A stretch of DNA of 42,751 bases from an uncultured SAR116 cluster alpha proteobacterium (GTDB taxonomy: Bacteria > Pseudomonadota > Alphaproteobacteria > Puniceispirillales > Marisalimonadaceae), in assembly GCA_902589185.1 (NCBI GenBank), contig CACIRZ010000010.1, positions 1-42,751 of the forward strand, written 5' to 3'. How positions within the stretch are numbered: position 1 is the first letter of the stretch; every line of letters starts with the position of its first letter. The notes under the pieces were generated by a model. It did no database searches and had not been told where the DNA came from. It was given only the letters and a program-made list of their open reading frames with translations. This document shows, piece by piece, positions 28,631-36,240 of this stretch. A program made the position numbers and the translations under genes.

Positions 28631-28957
28631 CTATAAAGAATTGTGATATTCTTGTAGATACTTATCATGATTTTTTCCAAAATCGTGTAATAATCCCCAA
28701 CTATAAATGCCTGAGGAATGGTTATCAGAAAAGATAATTCTGATAGCATAATTACCTACTGGTTCAATTTGATCAATTAAAACATTGCCTTTGTTTCTAA
28801 CTATAATTTTGGGGCCTCCATGACCTTGCACGTCAGCGGATGGACTTTCTACTCTCAATAATTCTGATAAAATGTTAAACTTAGAATTATCATCAAAATG
28901 AATTAGTAAATATTTACCATTATCTTTTTTTTGAATTAAGGTAGGAGTAAGTTCCAT
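28631..28957 (-). CDS. DUF971 domain protein
   Basis: 108 residues. 'LRVESPSADVQGHG', 'EPVGNYAIRIIFSDNHSSGI' and 'YSWGLLHDFGKN' match the small DUF971 fold, which is also the N-terminal domain of gamma-butyrobetaine hydroxylases. It is found in many proteobacteria next to iron-sulphur (ApbC/Mrp) or oxygenase genes. No catalytic residues are evident; function is unknown. Confidence 0.85.
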   Translation of the reverse strand: MELTPTLIQKKDNGKYLLIHFDDNSKFNILSELLRVESPSADVQGHGGPKIIVRNKGNVLIDQIEPVGNYAIRIIFSDNHSSGIYSWGLLHDFGKNHDKYLQEYHNSL

Positions 28958-29002
28958 AACATTTTCCTTTAAAAAACTAAAAAATTAACTTTTACAATCA
29001 AT

Positions 29003-29659
29003 TCAATGCTTACTTATATCGGAAATATATTCTTCACTAATATAGCTGTCTAATATAGTTTGTAATAACTTTTCTCTTTTTGAAATAGAAGTTGTTTCTA
29101 ACAATAATTGCTTTTCATTGTTTGCTAAAGGACATATCATTGTTATTTGATCAACAAAATTATAATCATTAAATGTATCAATTGCCTCCATGTTTGCTTT
29201 GATTTTTTTTGATTTAAAATATTTTTTTAGAGTTGTCTTTAAAGTTCTAAAATCTGAGGACTTTTCATTTACATTGAAATCTTTACTAAAATTTCTCCAA
29301 TCAATATTTGCTTCTCTAAAATTTTTATCATTAATTTTTTCTGAAATTAAACTAAATCTGCTTAAACCTTTAAGAGTAATTAAATATCTATTATCATCAG
29401 TTTCTTCAAATTTTATAATTTTTCCAGCACATCCAACTCTGTAGAATGAAAATTTATCGTTACTTTCATTTGAATTTATTGGTTGTATCATTCCAATCAG
29501 TCTATTTTTATTTGAAATGGCCTGATCTATCATTTTTAAATAACGAGGTTCAAATATATTTAATGGAAGATAAGTGTCTGGAAACATGACGACACCTTTC
29601 AACGGAAATATCGGAATTATATCTGGTAATTTTATTTCTTTTTTAAAATTATCAACCAT
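29003..29659 (-). CDS. Lon-substrate-binding-domain protein
   Basis: 218 residues that correspond to the Lon N-terminal domain without the protease. It opens 'DIIPIFPLKGVVMFPDTYLP' and has 'LNIFEPRYLKMIDQAI' and 'GCAGKIIKFEETDDNRYLIT'. Proteins of this kind are widespread and perhaps recruit substrates, but the exact task is unknown. It lies 15 bp downstream of the thioredoxin-TPR gene, an order conserved in many alphaproteobacteria. Confidence 0.9.
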   Translation of the reverse strand: MVDNFKKEIKLPDIIPIFPLKGVVMFPDTYLPLNIFEPRYLKMIDQAISNKNRLIGMIQPINSNESNDKFSFYRVGCAGKIIKFEETDDNRYLITLKGLSRFSLISEKINDKNFREANIDWRNFSKDFNVNEKSSDFRTLKTTLKKYFKSKKIKANMEAIDTFNDYNFVDQITMICPLANNEKQLLLETTSISKREKLLQTILDSYISEEYISDISKH

Positions 29660-29674
29660 TTAAATTTATCCTGA

Positions 29675-30577
29675 TTAAGAAAATAATAATGTTGCCAGCT
29701 TTTTTCTAGCTCTAATTGTCTCTTTAGCTTCTATACCTGCTGATGAAAAGAATTCAAGTAATTGCTTTCTAGCTGCTTGTTCATTCCACTCTTTATCTAT
29801 TTTAATAGATTTTAATAGCATTTCAAAAGAATCTTCAGTTTGACCTATGCCAAATAAAGCAATTGCCATTTGTAACAGATAATCCAAATTATCTGGTTCT
29901 TGATTTAATTTTTTTTCTAAATCTTCTATATTTCCTTTTGCTTTAAAAGCTTTTTCAGAAATTTCAAGTAATGAAATTGCTTCTTCAACTGGCTTAGAAT
30001 TTTTGATTTCTGGAGCTAAATTATCAATTAATTCTTTTGTTTCGTTAAACTTATCTAAGCCAATCATTGATCGAATAAGATTTCCAAAACCAATGTGATT
30101 TTCTGGATCTATAGCTAAAATCTTTTGAGAAATTTCAAAAGAACTATTCCAATCCCTTATTTCTATAAATCCTTTTGCACTTGAAATCAAATCTTCAACT
30201 TCTTGTCCAGGACCAGTTAGACTTGCTGCTTTTTTAACAAATTCTATTATTTCACTATTTGATTTAGCTCCTTGAAATCCATCAACAACTTTACCCTCAA
30301 AAAAAGTGTAGATTGTAGGAATAGATTGGATTCTTAATTGTGCGGCAATATTTTGATTTTGATCAATATCAATTTTAGCTAAAATTAATTCTTGTCCATA
30401 ACCTTTAACAGCATCTTCTAATAACGGTGTAAGTGTTTTACAAGGTTCGCACCATGGAGCCCAAAAATCAACTATGACGGGCTTTGTTTTAGAAATTTCT
30501 ACAACCTCATTCATAAATGTTTCTTCACTTACGTTTATGATATTGCTCGTTGTTGAGATTAAATCATTATTTTCCAT
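29675..30577 (-). CDS. Thioredoxin-TPR chaperone (CnoX/YbbN-like)
   Basis: 300 residues: a thioredoxin fold (about 15-125) with the redox pair WCEPC (Cys43, Cys46) and the cis-proline at 'SIPTIY', then TPR-like helices to the end. CnoX proteins hold unfolded clients for GroEL; members differ in whether both cysteines are kept, and here both are. AGGAG stands 11 bases before the ATG. It diverges from the sugar-module gene at 30727, with about 150 bp between. Confidence 0.87.
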   Translation of the reverse strand: MENNDLISTTSNIINVSEETFMNEVVEISKTKPVIVDFWAPWCEPCKTLTPLLEDAVKGYGQELILAKIDIDQNQNIAAQLRIQSIPTIYTFFEGKVVDGFQGAKSNSEIIEFVKKAASLTGPGQEVEDLISSAKGFIEIRDWNSSFEISQKILAIDPENHIGFGNLIRSMIGLDKFNETKELIDNLAPEIKNSKPVEEAISLLEISEKAFKAKGNIEDLEKKLNQEPDNLDYLLQMAIALFGIGQTEDSFEMLLKSIKIDKEWNEQAARKQLLEFFSSAGIEAKETIRARKKLATLLFS

Positions 30578-30726
30578 TATTTAGACTCCTGATTATGATT
30601 TGATATGGTTGTCAGTAAATAAAATTTCAACAATTTATTACAAAATACTACGATTGACCAATTACTAAAGTGAATGTATCTAATGAGTAGATAATAATGG
30701 AACCAAAATGAAAATTAAAATGTAAA

Positions 30727-31698
30727 ATGATAAAAGACCTAAATATTGCTTTAATTGGTTGTGGTAACTGGGGAAAAAATATAGCTAGAAATTTATATCA
30801 AATGGGGTCTTTAACATGTATATATGACTCAAATATTAAATTATCAGAAAAACTCAGTTATGACTATTCACTACCCACTTTAGAACTAAATAAAATTTTT
30901 AAAGATCATAATATCAATGCAATTGTCATTGCTTCACCTGCAATGACACATAAAGATATAGCCATCGAAGCTCTCAATAATGATAAAGATGTATTTATAG
31001 AAAAACCATTTTGTTTGTCATTGACCGATGCTCAAAAACTTTCAGAGTTAGCCACAAATAAAAAAAGAATATTAATGGTTGGCCATTTACTAAATTACCA
31101 TAACGCATTTATAAAAATGAAAGAACTTATCAAAAATGGGAAAATAGGCGTTCCACAGAATATTAGAGCAAATCGCCTTGCTCTAGGAGCTATTAGATCA
31201 GAAGAATCTGTGATTTATGATTTATCAGCCCACGATATATCTATGATACTTTCTATTGTAAAAGAATTACCTATTGATGTAAATGTTCAATCAATTCATC
31301 ATCATGATAACGTTGGACCAGACGCAGTTAGTATAAAATTATCATTTTCAAAAGGTTTAACTGCCCTAATTAATTCAGATTGGATGTCCCCGTATAAAGA
31401 ACATAAATTTTCTATAATTGGATCAAAAGGCTCACTGATCTTTGATGATACAAAAACTTGGTCAGAAAAACTACTGTATAATCCATCAATTGTAACATCT
31501 AAAAATTCTATAATTTATGCTCCAATAGAAAAAATTGAAATACAAGAAAACGAGCCACTTAAAAGTGAGTTAAAAGAATTTATAGACTGTATATATTCAA
31601 GAAAAAGCCCTTTAACAGATCATCAAGAAGCAGTAAAAGTTCAAACTGTTATGGATATGATAGACAAAAAAATTAAAGGAAATAAGATAGACACATGA
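30727..31698 (+). CDS. Gfo/Idh/MocA-family oxidoreductase
   Basis: 323 residues. The N-terminal Rossmann loop 'IALIGCGNWGKNIARNLYQM' and 'IEKPFCLSLTDAQKLSELA' (the EKP motif) are diagnostic. In surface-sugar clusters such enzymes (WlbA/WbpB-like) oxidise the C3 hydroxyl of UDP-sugars so that a DegT enzyme can aminate it. The overlap with the DegT gene (ATGA at 31695) supports that pairing. A WlbA-type activity is inferred. Confidence 0.85.
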   Translation: MIKDLNIALIGCGNWGKNIARNLYQMGSLTCIYDSNIKLSEKLSYDYSLPTLELNKIFKDHNINAIVIASPAMTHKDIAIEALNNDKDVFIEKPFCLSLTDAQKLSELATNKKRILMVGHLLNYHNAFIKMKELIKNGKIGVPQNIRANRLALGAIRSEESVIYDLSAHDISMILSIVKELPIDVNVQSIHHHDNVGPDAVSIKLSFSKGLTALINSDWMSPYKEHKFSIIGSKGSLIFDDTKTWSEKLLYNPSIVTSKNSIIYAPIEKIEIQENEPLKSELKEFIDCIYSRKSPLTDHQEAVKVQTVMDMIDKKIKGNKIDT

Positions 31699-32831
31699 TA
31701 CCATTTATTGATCTAAATGCTCAACAAAAGTTAATTCGAGACAAAATAAATAAGCGAATTAATCAAGTTCTTGATCATGGACAATATATTTTAGGTCCAG
31801 AAGTCAAGGAACTAGAAGATAGACTTAGTTCATTTACAGGCTCTAAGTATGCTTTATGTTGCTCTAGTGGAACTGATGCATTGTTATTATCTTTGCTTGG
31901 CTTAAAAATTAAACCTGGTGAAGGTGTGATTGTACCCGCTTTTACTTTTGCTTCCTCTGCAGAGGTGATGCCTTTACTTGGTGCCATTCCAATTTTCAGT
32001 GATGTTAAGCGTGATACGTTCAATATAGATCCAGCTAAGCTACCCGACTCTCTAAAAAGCGCTAAAGAATTAGGTATTGATGTAAAAGGTATAATGCCTG
32101 TTGGTTTGTTTGGGCAACCAGCAGAGATGGATTTAATAAATGATTTTGCAAAAAATAATAATTTATGGGTACTTGATGATGCTGCTCAATCTTTTGGAGG
32201 AATATATAAAGATAAAGTTGTTGGTAATTTATCTGAAGTAGCTGCAACGTCTTTCTTTCCAGCAAAGCCACTAGGTTGTTATGGTGATGGAGGGGCAGTT
32301 TTTACAAATGATAGAGAAATTTATGAAATAGCAAACTCTTCTCATATACACGGGATGGGAAAAAAAAGGTATGAATACGATAGAATAGGCATGAATGCTC
32401 GCATGTCTACAATTCAAGCTGCCATTTTGCTAGAAAAGCTTGAAATATTTCCAGAAGAGTTAAAAAAAAGGCAGATAGTAGCAGATAACTATAATAAAAA
32501 CTTAAGCTCTTTAAACCTAAGTATTGAATTACCAAAAATTTACAAAAATGCCAAAAGTAGTTGGGCTCAATATACAATCATACTCCCAGAAAACATCAAT
32601 AGAGACAAACTGCAAGAATATTTAAAATCAAAAAACATTCCTACTGCAGTTTATTATCCGATACCTCTAAATGAACACAAACCTTATAATAAATATCCAG
32701 TATCTAAAAGTGGTTTAGATGTGACATATTATTTATCTAAAAATGTTCTATCTCTACCCATGCACCCTTACTTAGAAGAAGATGAGATCATTTACATATC
32801 TGAGAACATAAATAATTTTATAAAAAAATAA
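31695..32831 (+). CDS. DegT/DnrJ/EryC1/StrS aminotransferase (WlbC/WbpE-like)
   Basis: 378 residues, PLP-dependent. Family landmarks are 'CCSSGTDALLLSLLGL', 'VPAFTFASSAEVMPLLGAIP', 'LDDAAQSFGGIYKDK' and the lysine of 'SFFPAKPLGCYGDGG'. The opening 'MIPFIDLNAQQKLIRDKINK' is close to WbpE/WlbC-type enzymes that make UDP-3-amino sugars (a step to diacetylated glucuronic-acid derivatives). It is the last gene before the tRNA-Gly. Confidence 0.88.
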   Translation: MIPFIDLNAQQKLIRDKINKRINQVLDHGQYILGPEVKELEDRLSSFTGSKYALCCSSGTDALLLSLLGLKIKPGEGVIVPAFTFASSAEVMPLLGAIPIFSDVKRDTFNIDPAKLPDSLKSAKELGIDVKGIMPVGLFGQPAEMDLINDFAKNNNLWVLDDAAQSFGGIYKDKVVGNLSEVAATSFFPAKPLGCYGDGGAVFTNDREIYEIANSSHIHGMGKKRYEYDRIGMNARMSTIQAAILLEKLEIFPEELKKRQIVADNYNKNLSSLNLSIELPKIYKNAKSSWAQYTIILPENINRDKLQEYLKSKNIPTAVYYPIPLNEHKPYNKYPVSKSGLDVTYYLSKNVLSLPMHPYLEEDEIIYISENINNFIKK

Positions 32832-32860
32832 TAATATAAATTATTTTTTTTTGTTTTTTC

Positions 32861-32888
32861 TTGATACTATAAATTAGAATGTTATATT
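32861..32888 (+). promoter_or_regulatory. Promoter of the tRNA-Gly gene
   Basis: TTGATA (32861-32866) and TATATT (32883-32888) are 16 bp apart, and the tRNA begins 14 bases after the -10 hexamer. The degenerate copy at 36989 has no comparable sequence, which supports this copy as the working one. Confidence 0.6.
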
Positions 32889-32901
32889 TCAACGAAATTA
32901 A

Positions 32902-32976
32902 GCGGGCGTAGCTCAGTGGTAGAGCATCTCGTTGCCAACGAGAATGTCGAGAGTTCGAATCTCTTCGCCCGCTCCA
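32902..32976 (+). tRNA. tRNA-Gly (anticodon GCC)
   Basis: The acceptor stem GCGGGCG pairs fully with CGCCCGC, the anticodon stem-loop reads CTCGTTGCCAACGAG with GCC in the loop, the T-arm is GAGAGTTCGAATCTC and CCA is encoded. All arms pair without mismatches. It is the integration target for the elements that follow: an 18-bp copy of its 3' end recurs at 34098 and nearly the whole gene recurs at 36989. Confidence 0.97.
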
Positions 32977-33041
32977 ATTCATGTGTTCCACCTCCCATAA
33001 GCAGTTGATATGTAAGCATATTTTGTATTGTGAGCTTGGAG

Positions 33042-33066
33042 GGTAGACCAAATGATAGACCATTTT
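33042..33066 (+). repeat. GGTAGAC double repeat, A-type, left end of element A
   Basis: The unit GGTAGACCAAATG is followed at once by a second, ATAGACCATTTT. It has the same shape as the copy at 33984, differing at two positions. It could be an arm-type binding site for a tyrosine recombinase; inferred from position only. Confidence 0.5.
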
Positions 33067-33182
33067 TTGCTTACTTTAACTTTAATTATTTGCCATCTAT
33101 TTAGATTTAATAATCGTAAATGTTTATAATCATCTTTGTTTATATATTTTACATCGAATAAAAGATTTATTATGGTTTAAGA

Positions 33183-33551
33183 ATGATGTGTCTAAGAAAA
33201 ATATTTTTGATATTTTTTATATCTATATTTATTATATCTTGCGATAATTCAGATAATTCTTCCAATGTTATTATAAAAATATATGGATATGCTGAATATG
33301 ATTGTACAGAAAAAAAGTATAGACTTACCAAAGAAACACCAATAATACCATTTTTAAAAGTTAACAAATGGTATTCTCAAAAACAATTTCATGAAGCTCA
33401 CTATGAAGATGCAATAAAAGCATTTAAGGATATGCCAATGAGTGAGGATAGTCTTAAAAAAATTGCGCCAACATTAGAATTAAGTAATCAATTTTTATAT
33501 GAGTTAACTACTGGAGTTGATTGTGAAAATCCTAAAGATATCCTATTCTAG
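33183..33551 (+). CDS. Small lipoprotein of unknown function
   Basis: 122 residues with a lipoprotein signal: basic start, a hydrophobic stretch 'IFLIFFISIFIISC' and the lipid-accepting Cys20, followed by Asp-Asn-Ser. An Asp right after the cysteine would favour inner-membrane retention under the rule known from E. coli, if it applies here. The mature part is about 100 residues with two further cysteines. Met1 and Met2 are both possible starts. I do not recognise the family. It is cargo of element A. Confidence 0.65.
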   Translation: MMCLRKIFLIFFISIFIISCDNSDNSSNVIIKIYGYAEYDCTEKKYRLTKETPIIPFLKVNKWYSQKQFHEAHYEDAIKAFKDMPMSEDSLKKIAPTLELSNQFLYELTTGVDCENPKDILF

Positions 33552-33609
33552 ATTTTTAAACATCAAAGATATATTACAAAGATAATTACAGTTCAGAAAA
33601 ACACCTGAA

Positions 33610-33735
33610 ATGCAAGTTGATAAAGATGGATTTGTATCATTAGAAATAGACGATATACTCAATGCAGAGAATGAATACTCTCAATGGAGAGATAGAAATG
33701 ATATGTGGATGAGTAAAAATAGAGAAAGTAAATAA
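33610..33735 (+). CDS. Short acidic reading frame, perhaps a gene fragment
   Basis: 41 codons reading MQVDKDGFVSLEIDDIL onward, rich in Asp/Glu, ending in NRESK. The frame is open back to 33586 without another ATG, and no ribosome-binding site is visible, so it may be the tail of a lost gene. Unlike random frames here it is not hydrophobic or lysine-dominated. Function unknown. Confidence 0.3.
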   Translation: MQVDKDGFVSLEIDDILNAENEYSQWRDRNDMWMSKNRESK

Positions 33736-33736
33736 C

Positions 33737-33811
33737 ATGAATAATAAAAGAATAGTTTACATACTCACCAATGAAGCAATGCCGGGCTTAATAAACCAAG
33801 TTTACTGGTGA
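33737..33811 (+). pseudogene. Truncated GIY-YIG nuclease (T5orf172-like), first 24 codons
   Basis: The translation MNNKRIVYILTNEAMPGLIN matches the conserved opening of T5orf172-type GIY-YIG proteins (pattern Y-V/I-Y-I-L-T/S-N-x-A/S-M-P-G-L), but stops where the KIG strand should follow and ends at a TGA after 24 codons. In another frame the next bases encode FTGELIPSICC, loosely like the later TGxPxPFxC segment, so an internal deletion plus frameshift is possible. Small, decayed homing-type nuclease; the family match is from memory. Confidence 0.5.
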
Positions 33812-33982
33812 ACTTATTCCTTCCATCTGCTGCACACCCTAACTATACATATCTACCCATACCCCCATGTCCCATACCCAGGGAGTGTTACACTTTAAGT
33901 GATACATATAAGTGTTATTATAGTTAGGTATATTAATACACTTATACACCCACTTGCTCTGTACTAATAACAGTTAATTTAA
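33812..33982. repeat. Nested inverted repeats in a noncoding stretch
   Basis: Two inverted repeats cross each other: CCTAACTATA (33838-33847) pairs with TATAGTTAGG (33919-33928), and TATAAGTGT (33907-33915) pairs with ACACTTATA (33938-33946). Between them is the small palindrome CACTTTAAGTG (33891-33901). C-rich tracts (such as ACCCATACCCCC) lie between. There is no coding frame. It may be a fold, a protein-binding region, or the junction of an old rearrangement. Confidence 0.55.
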
Positions 33983-33983
33983 G

Positions 33984-34008
33984 GGTAGACCAAACGGTAG
34001 ACCATTTT
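33984..34008 (+). repeat. GGTAGAC double repeat, A-type, right end of element A
   Basis: The same double unit as at 33042 (GGTAGACCAAACG then GTAGACCATTTT), 114 bp before the tRNA 3' remnant. Matching copies at both ends of one cassette are the main evidence that element A is a unit. Confidence 0.5.
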
Positions 34009-34015
34009 GTGCCTC

Positions 34016-34044
34016 TTGACACAGATTCAGTATTACATTATCTG
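34016..34044 (+). promoter_or_regulatory. Weak promoter-like pair near element A's right end
   Basis: TTGACA is followed 17 bp later by TATCTG. The -35 hexamer is perfect; the -10 is poor. No gene starts directly downstream on this strand, so it could be a relic. Confidence 0.2.
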
Positions 34045-34097
34045 AGGATAGAGCTTGTATACAACTATAAGTGGCGCACATAAGATGAGCTTAACTA

Positions 34098-34115
34098 CTC
34101 TTCGCCCGCTCCAAT
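34098..34115 (+). repeat. att-like 18-bp copy of the tRNA-Gly 3' end
   Basis: CTCTTCGCCCGCTCCAAT is identical to bases 32961-32978 (T-arm end, acceptor, CCA and two bases more). It is the expected right-hand attachment site if element A entered the tRNA 3' end. Just after it lies a small GC hairpin (CGCC-TTC-GGCG, 34117-34127) that may once have been the tRNA's downstream sequence. Confidence 0.75.
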
Positions 34116-34180
34116 CGCCTTCGGCGGGATGCCCAGTTTTCCTTAAATATTCGACCTTTTAGAAGTGTTGACTTTTGATG

Positions 34181-34209
34181 GGTAGACAAAATGGTAGACA
34201 AAAGATGAG
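34181..34209 (+). repeat. GGTAGAC double repeat, B-type, left end of element B
   Basis: GGTAGACAAAAT is followed by GGTAGACAAAAGATGAG. The second half matches 36910-36926 over 17 bases. It lies 66 bp after the tRNA 3' remnant, almost the same offset as the A-type copy from the intact tRNA. Confidence 0.5.
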
Positions 34210-34231
34210 AATTTTTTCACTGCTGAACGGT

Positions 34232-34876
34232 CTAATTGATTAATCCCATTACCTCAAAAGTCTTTTGAACATAGTCAACTAATTCAGCTTTCTTCTCAAT
34301 TATTTCAATGTCATAGTTTGTTTTTTTTGTAAATTCAAAAAATCGTTTTTCATCATCTTTATCAAGTTTGAATTTAATTTTTTTAGCAATTTCTCTAATT
34401 CTTCTATTAACTAAACTATCTATTCTTTCTAAATCCCTCTTATCTAAACTCTCTTCATTTTTAAAATTTTTAACAGCATCAAATAATCTTTCTTCTTTAG
34501 CAATTTCATAATTTTTAATAGATTTATAGCCATTTATTTTATTTCTAAAATTATCATTTCTATCATAATTATCGTCTGAAGAATTGTTGTTATTGTCATA
34601 TGAATATGATTGATCACTAGAGTTGTTTTGAACAGATGGTGTTTCTGCAGTTTTACTAGTAAGTGCATTATCTTTGCTTGAGTTAGTAATATTTTCTATA
34701 CTTTTACTTGCTGAAGCCTCTGTTTTAACTCCTACACTTTTGTCACCTGATTTATCTGCTTTACTTACAGAAACAGTGACACTTACTTTTCCAGAATTTT
34801 TGCTGTAAGAAAATGCTTTGTTTTGGATAAGTAATGTAGAAAGTATAAATATAAATATTTTAAATAAGATTTTCAT
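34232..34876 (-). CDS. Secreted low-complexity protein, unknown function
   Basis: 214 residues. A signal peptide is clear ('ILFKIFIFILSTLLIQNKAF', cut expected after AFS). About residues 27-115 are rich in Ser, Asn, Asp and Lys, probably unstructured. About 115-214 are charged and likely helical ('RIDSLVNRRIREIAKKIKFK'), perhaps a coiled coil. No family recognised. It is the only minus-strand gene in element B, and it diverges from the paralogue pair. Confidence 0.6.
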   Translation of the reverse strand: MKILFKIFIFILSTLLIQNKAFSYSKNSGKVSVTVSVSKADKSGDKSVGVKTEASASKSIENITNSSKDNALTSKTAETPSVQNNSSDQSYSYDNNNNSSDDNYDRNDNFRNKINGYKSIKNYEIAKEERLFDAVKNFKNEESLDKRDLERIDSLVNRRIREIAKKIKFKLDKDDEKRFFEFTKKTNYDIEIIEKKAELVDYVQKTFEVMGLIN

Positions 34877-35016
34877 TGTTTTCTATGTTTCAAATCATGA
34901 ATTGAGTATTGAATTTATATAATAGATTGGGTTAAATTTGAAAGAAATAAAATTGTTTTTTCGAATACATACTAATGTTTTTGCATATTTAATTTGCATA
35001 CTAACAGGTGACATAC
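34877..35016. promoter_or_regulatory. Divergent spacer with short direct repeats
   Basis: About 140 bp between two divergent genes. TTTGCATA occurs twice, 13 bp apart (34980-34987, 34993-35000), and CATACTAA occurs at 34968 and 34997. Such spacing could be a regulator site, but no good -10/-35 pair stands out. Confidence 0.3.
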
Positions 35017-35361
35017 ATGGTAAAACCAATAACCAAAGAGACTTTATTCATGAATTGTATGGAGCTAGATTTTGCAACAAAGGTTGAATTAGAGCACTGG
35101 ATGGCAACTTTTGAAGAAAAAGTATGGACAGAAGATATAATGAAAGAACTATCTAAAGCAGGATTAGTAAGAAGAACTGTTGCCCAAGTCTGGAACAAAC
35201 AAAATCATAGATTAACAAGTACATTTGAGTATGAAGATGAGAATGCTTACAAGGCGTGTCAAAAGATAATTGAAGAAAAAGTTATGCCTAAAGCACTAGC
35301 AAGTTATACCATAAAGTCTAGGAATAATAGGGGGGTAATTTTTTATGATTATAGAAGTTGA
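35017..35361 (+). CDS. Unrecognised small protein, paralogue 1 of a tandem pair
   Basis: 114 residues from the ATG at 35017, chosen because AGGTG lies 5 bases ahead and because the sister gene starts at the matching MVKPITKETLFMN. An upstream GTG (35008) would add three residues. The chain has mixed helix and strand character: 'ELEHWMATFEEKVWTEDIMK', 'AQVWNKQNHRLTSTFEYEDE', 'ACQKIIEEKVMPKAL', ending DYRS. No signal peptide or membrane segment. The alternation resembles a ferredoxin-like/dimeric alpha-beta barrel, but that is only an impression. I do not know the family. Confidence 0.8.
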   Translation: MVKPITKETLFMNCMELDFATKVELEHWMATFEEKVWTEDIMKELSKAGLVRRTVAQVWNKQNHRLTSTFEYEDENAYKACQKIIEEKVMPKALASYTIKSRNNRGVIFYDYRS

Positions 35362-35446
35362 TTTAGATCCATATCTAATCCTTAGTGATAATTGGTCTTG
35401 ATATAGCTACCCCGTTTTTTAAATAAAAACTCAAAAGGTGAGATAA

Positions 35447-35791
35447 ATGGTAAAACCTATAACTAAAGAGACTCTATTTATGAATGTTATGGAGTTAGAT
35501 TTTCCTTCAAAGATTGAATTAGAGCATTGGCTTGAAACCTTTCAAGATAGAATATGGACTGATGATTTAATGGCAGAGCTTTCTGAAGCTGGGTTGATTA
35601 GAGTAACAGTCTCCCAAGTTTGGAACAAAGAAAATCATAGGCTCACAAGGGTTTTTGAATATGAGTCTGAGAGAGCATATAGAGACTGTCAAAAAATAAT
35701 TGAAGAGAAAGTGGTTCCAAAAGTAGGAAAAAATTATAACACTAAATATAGGAACAATAGAGGAATTGTTCTTCATGATTATAGAAGTTGA
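35447..35791 (+). CDS. Unrecognised small protein, paralogue 2 of a tandem pair
   Basis: 114 residues, the same length as its neighbour and clearly homologous throughout (MVKPITKETLFMN, MELDF, ELEHW, QVWNK, NHRLT, FEYE, CQKIIEEKV, RNNRG, DYRS are shared). AAAAGGTGAGATAA precedes the ATG and resembles the leader of copy 1. The two differ most at surface-like positions, and both keep full-length frames, so both seem to be under selection. The 85-bp spacer has no obvious promoter, so they are probably co-transcribed. Confidence 0.8.
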   Translation: MVKPITKETLFMNVMELDFPSKIELEHWLETFQDRIWTDDLMAELSEAGLIRVTVSQVWNKENHRLTRVFEYESERAYRDCQKIIEEKVVPKVGKNYNTKYRNNRGIVLHDYRS

Positions 35792-35945
35792 TTTATAAGT
35801 TCTAAATCTATTTTTAAAAATATACATGAATTGTCAGCCTGCCAAATTTTAAATAACTTCTAAAATTATCAACACAGCAAACCTGAATTTTTTTGATAAT
35901 ATTTAGTGATATTGAAAATTATTTAAAAAAGATTAAATATTTACT

Positions 35946-36062
35946 ATGTCAACAATACAAAAAATCATAGTTATACCAATATTGAGATCTCAAGTTAGAC
36001 TTTATGTTTTTTTTGGTATTCTTTTTGGTTTTTATCAATTTATTTCATGGATAGAAAATTAG
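35946..36062 (+). CDS. Micro-membrane protein, 38 residues
   Basis: Found by hand: MSTIQKIIVIPILRSQVRLY then a hydrophobic run 'VFFGILFGFYQFISWIEN'. One transmembrane helix of about 16-18 residues is likely. No strong ribosome-binding site is seen before it, but its TAG is part of the AGGAG ribosome-binding site of the next gene, which hints at coupling. Confidence 0.45.
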   Translation: MSTIQKIIVIPILRSQVRLYVFFGILFGFYQFISWIEN

Positions 36063-36071
36063 GAGTTTAAT

Positions 36072-36224
36072 ATGTTTGGATTAGGAATAATTAAAGGCAC
36101 TATTATAGGTATGGGCGTGGGAGTAATGGCTGGTCTAGCTCTCAAAGAAGTTTGCAAAATTAAAAAAAAGAAAGATCAAATTAGTAAAACTGAAAGCGAT
36201 ATTGTTGACCCAGAAAATAGTTAA
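36072..36224 (+). CDS. Micro-membrane protein, 50 residues
   Basis: Reads MFGLGIIKGTIIGMGVGVMA and on with 'GLALKEVCKIKKKKDQISKT'. One Gly-rich hydrophobic helix (about 3-24) is followed by a basic stretch and a hydrophilic end. AGGAG is 6 bases before the ATG, a good start signal. It ends 16 bp before the DUF4174-like gene. Family unknown. Confidence 0.6.
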   Translation: MFGLGIIKGTIIGMGVGVMAGLALKEVCKIKKKKDQISKTESDIVDPENS

Positions 36225-36240
36225 TACAAATTAATGAAAA

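Larger units (their letters stand above)
32977..34115 (+). mobile_element. Element A: about 1.1-kb tRNA-Gly-inserted cassette, no recombinase
   Basis: This is bounded by the tRNA-Gly 3' end and by an 18-bp copy of that end (34098-34115). The repeat GGTAGACCAAA...TAGACCATTTT occurs near both ends (33042 and 33984), 66 bp and 114 bp from the boundaries, in the same orientation. Inside are a lipoprotein gene, a 41-codon frame and the start of a GIY-YIG nuclease gene. No integrase is present, so if mobile it must use one from elsewhere, or it is a decayed remnant. Confidence 0.6.

Noticed and set aside
32818-33063. Minus-strand frame containing 'SGRRDSNSRHSRWQRDALPLS'
   Set aside because: It is the antisense translation of the tRNA-Gly gene, a well-known annotation artefact.
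33170-33367. Minus-strand frame over the lipoprotein gene
   Set aside because: It is opposite a better supported gene with a lipobox, and shows no RBS.
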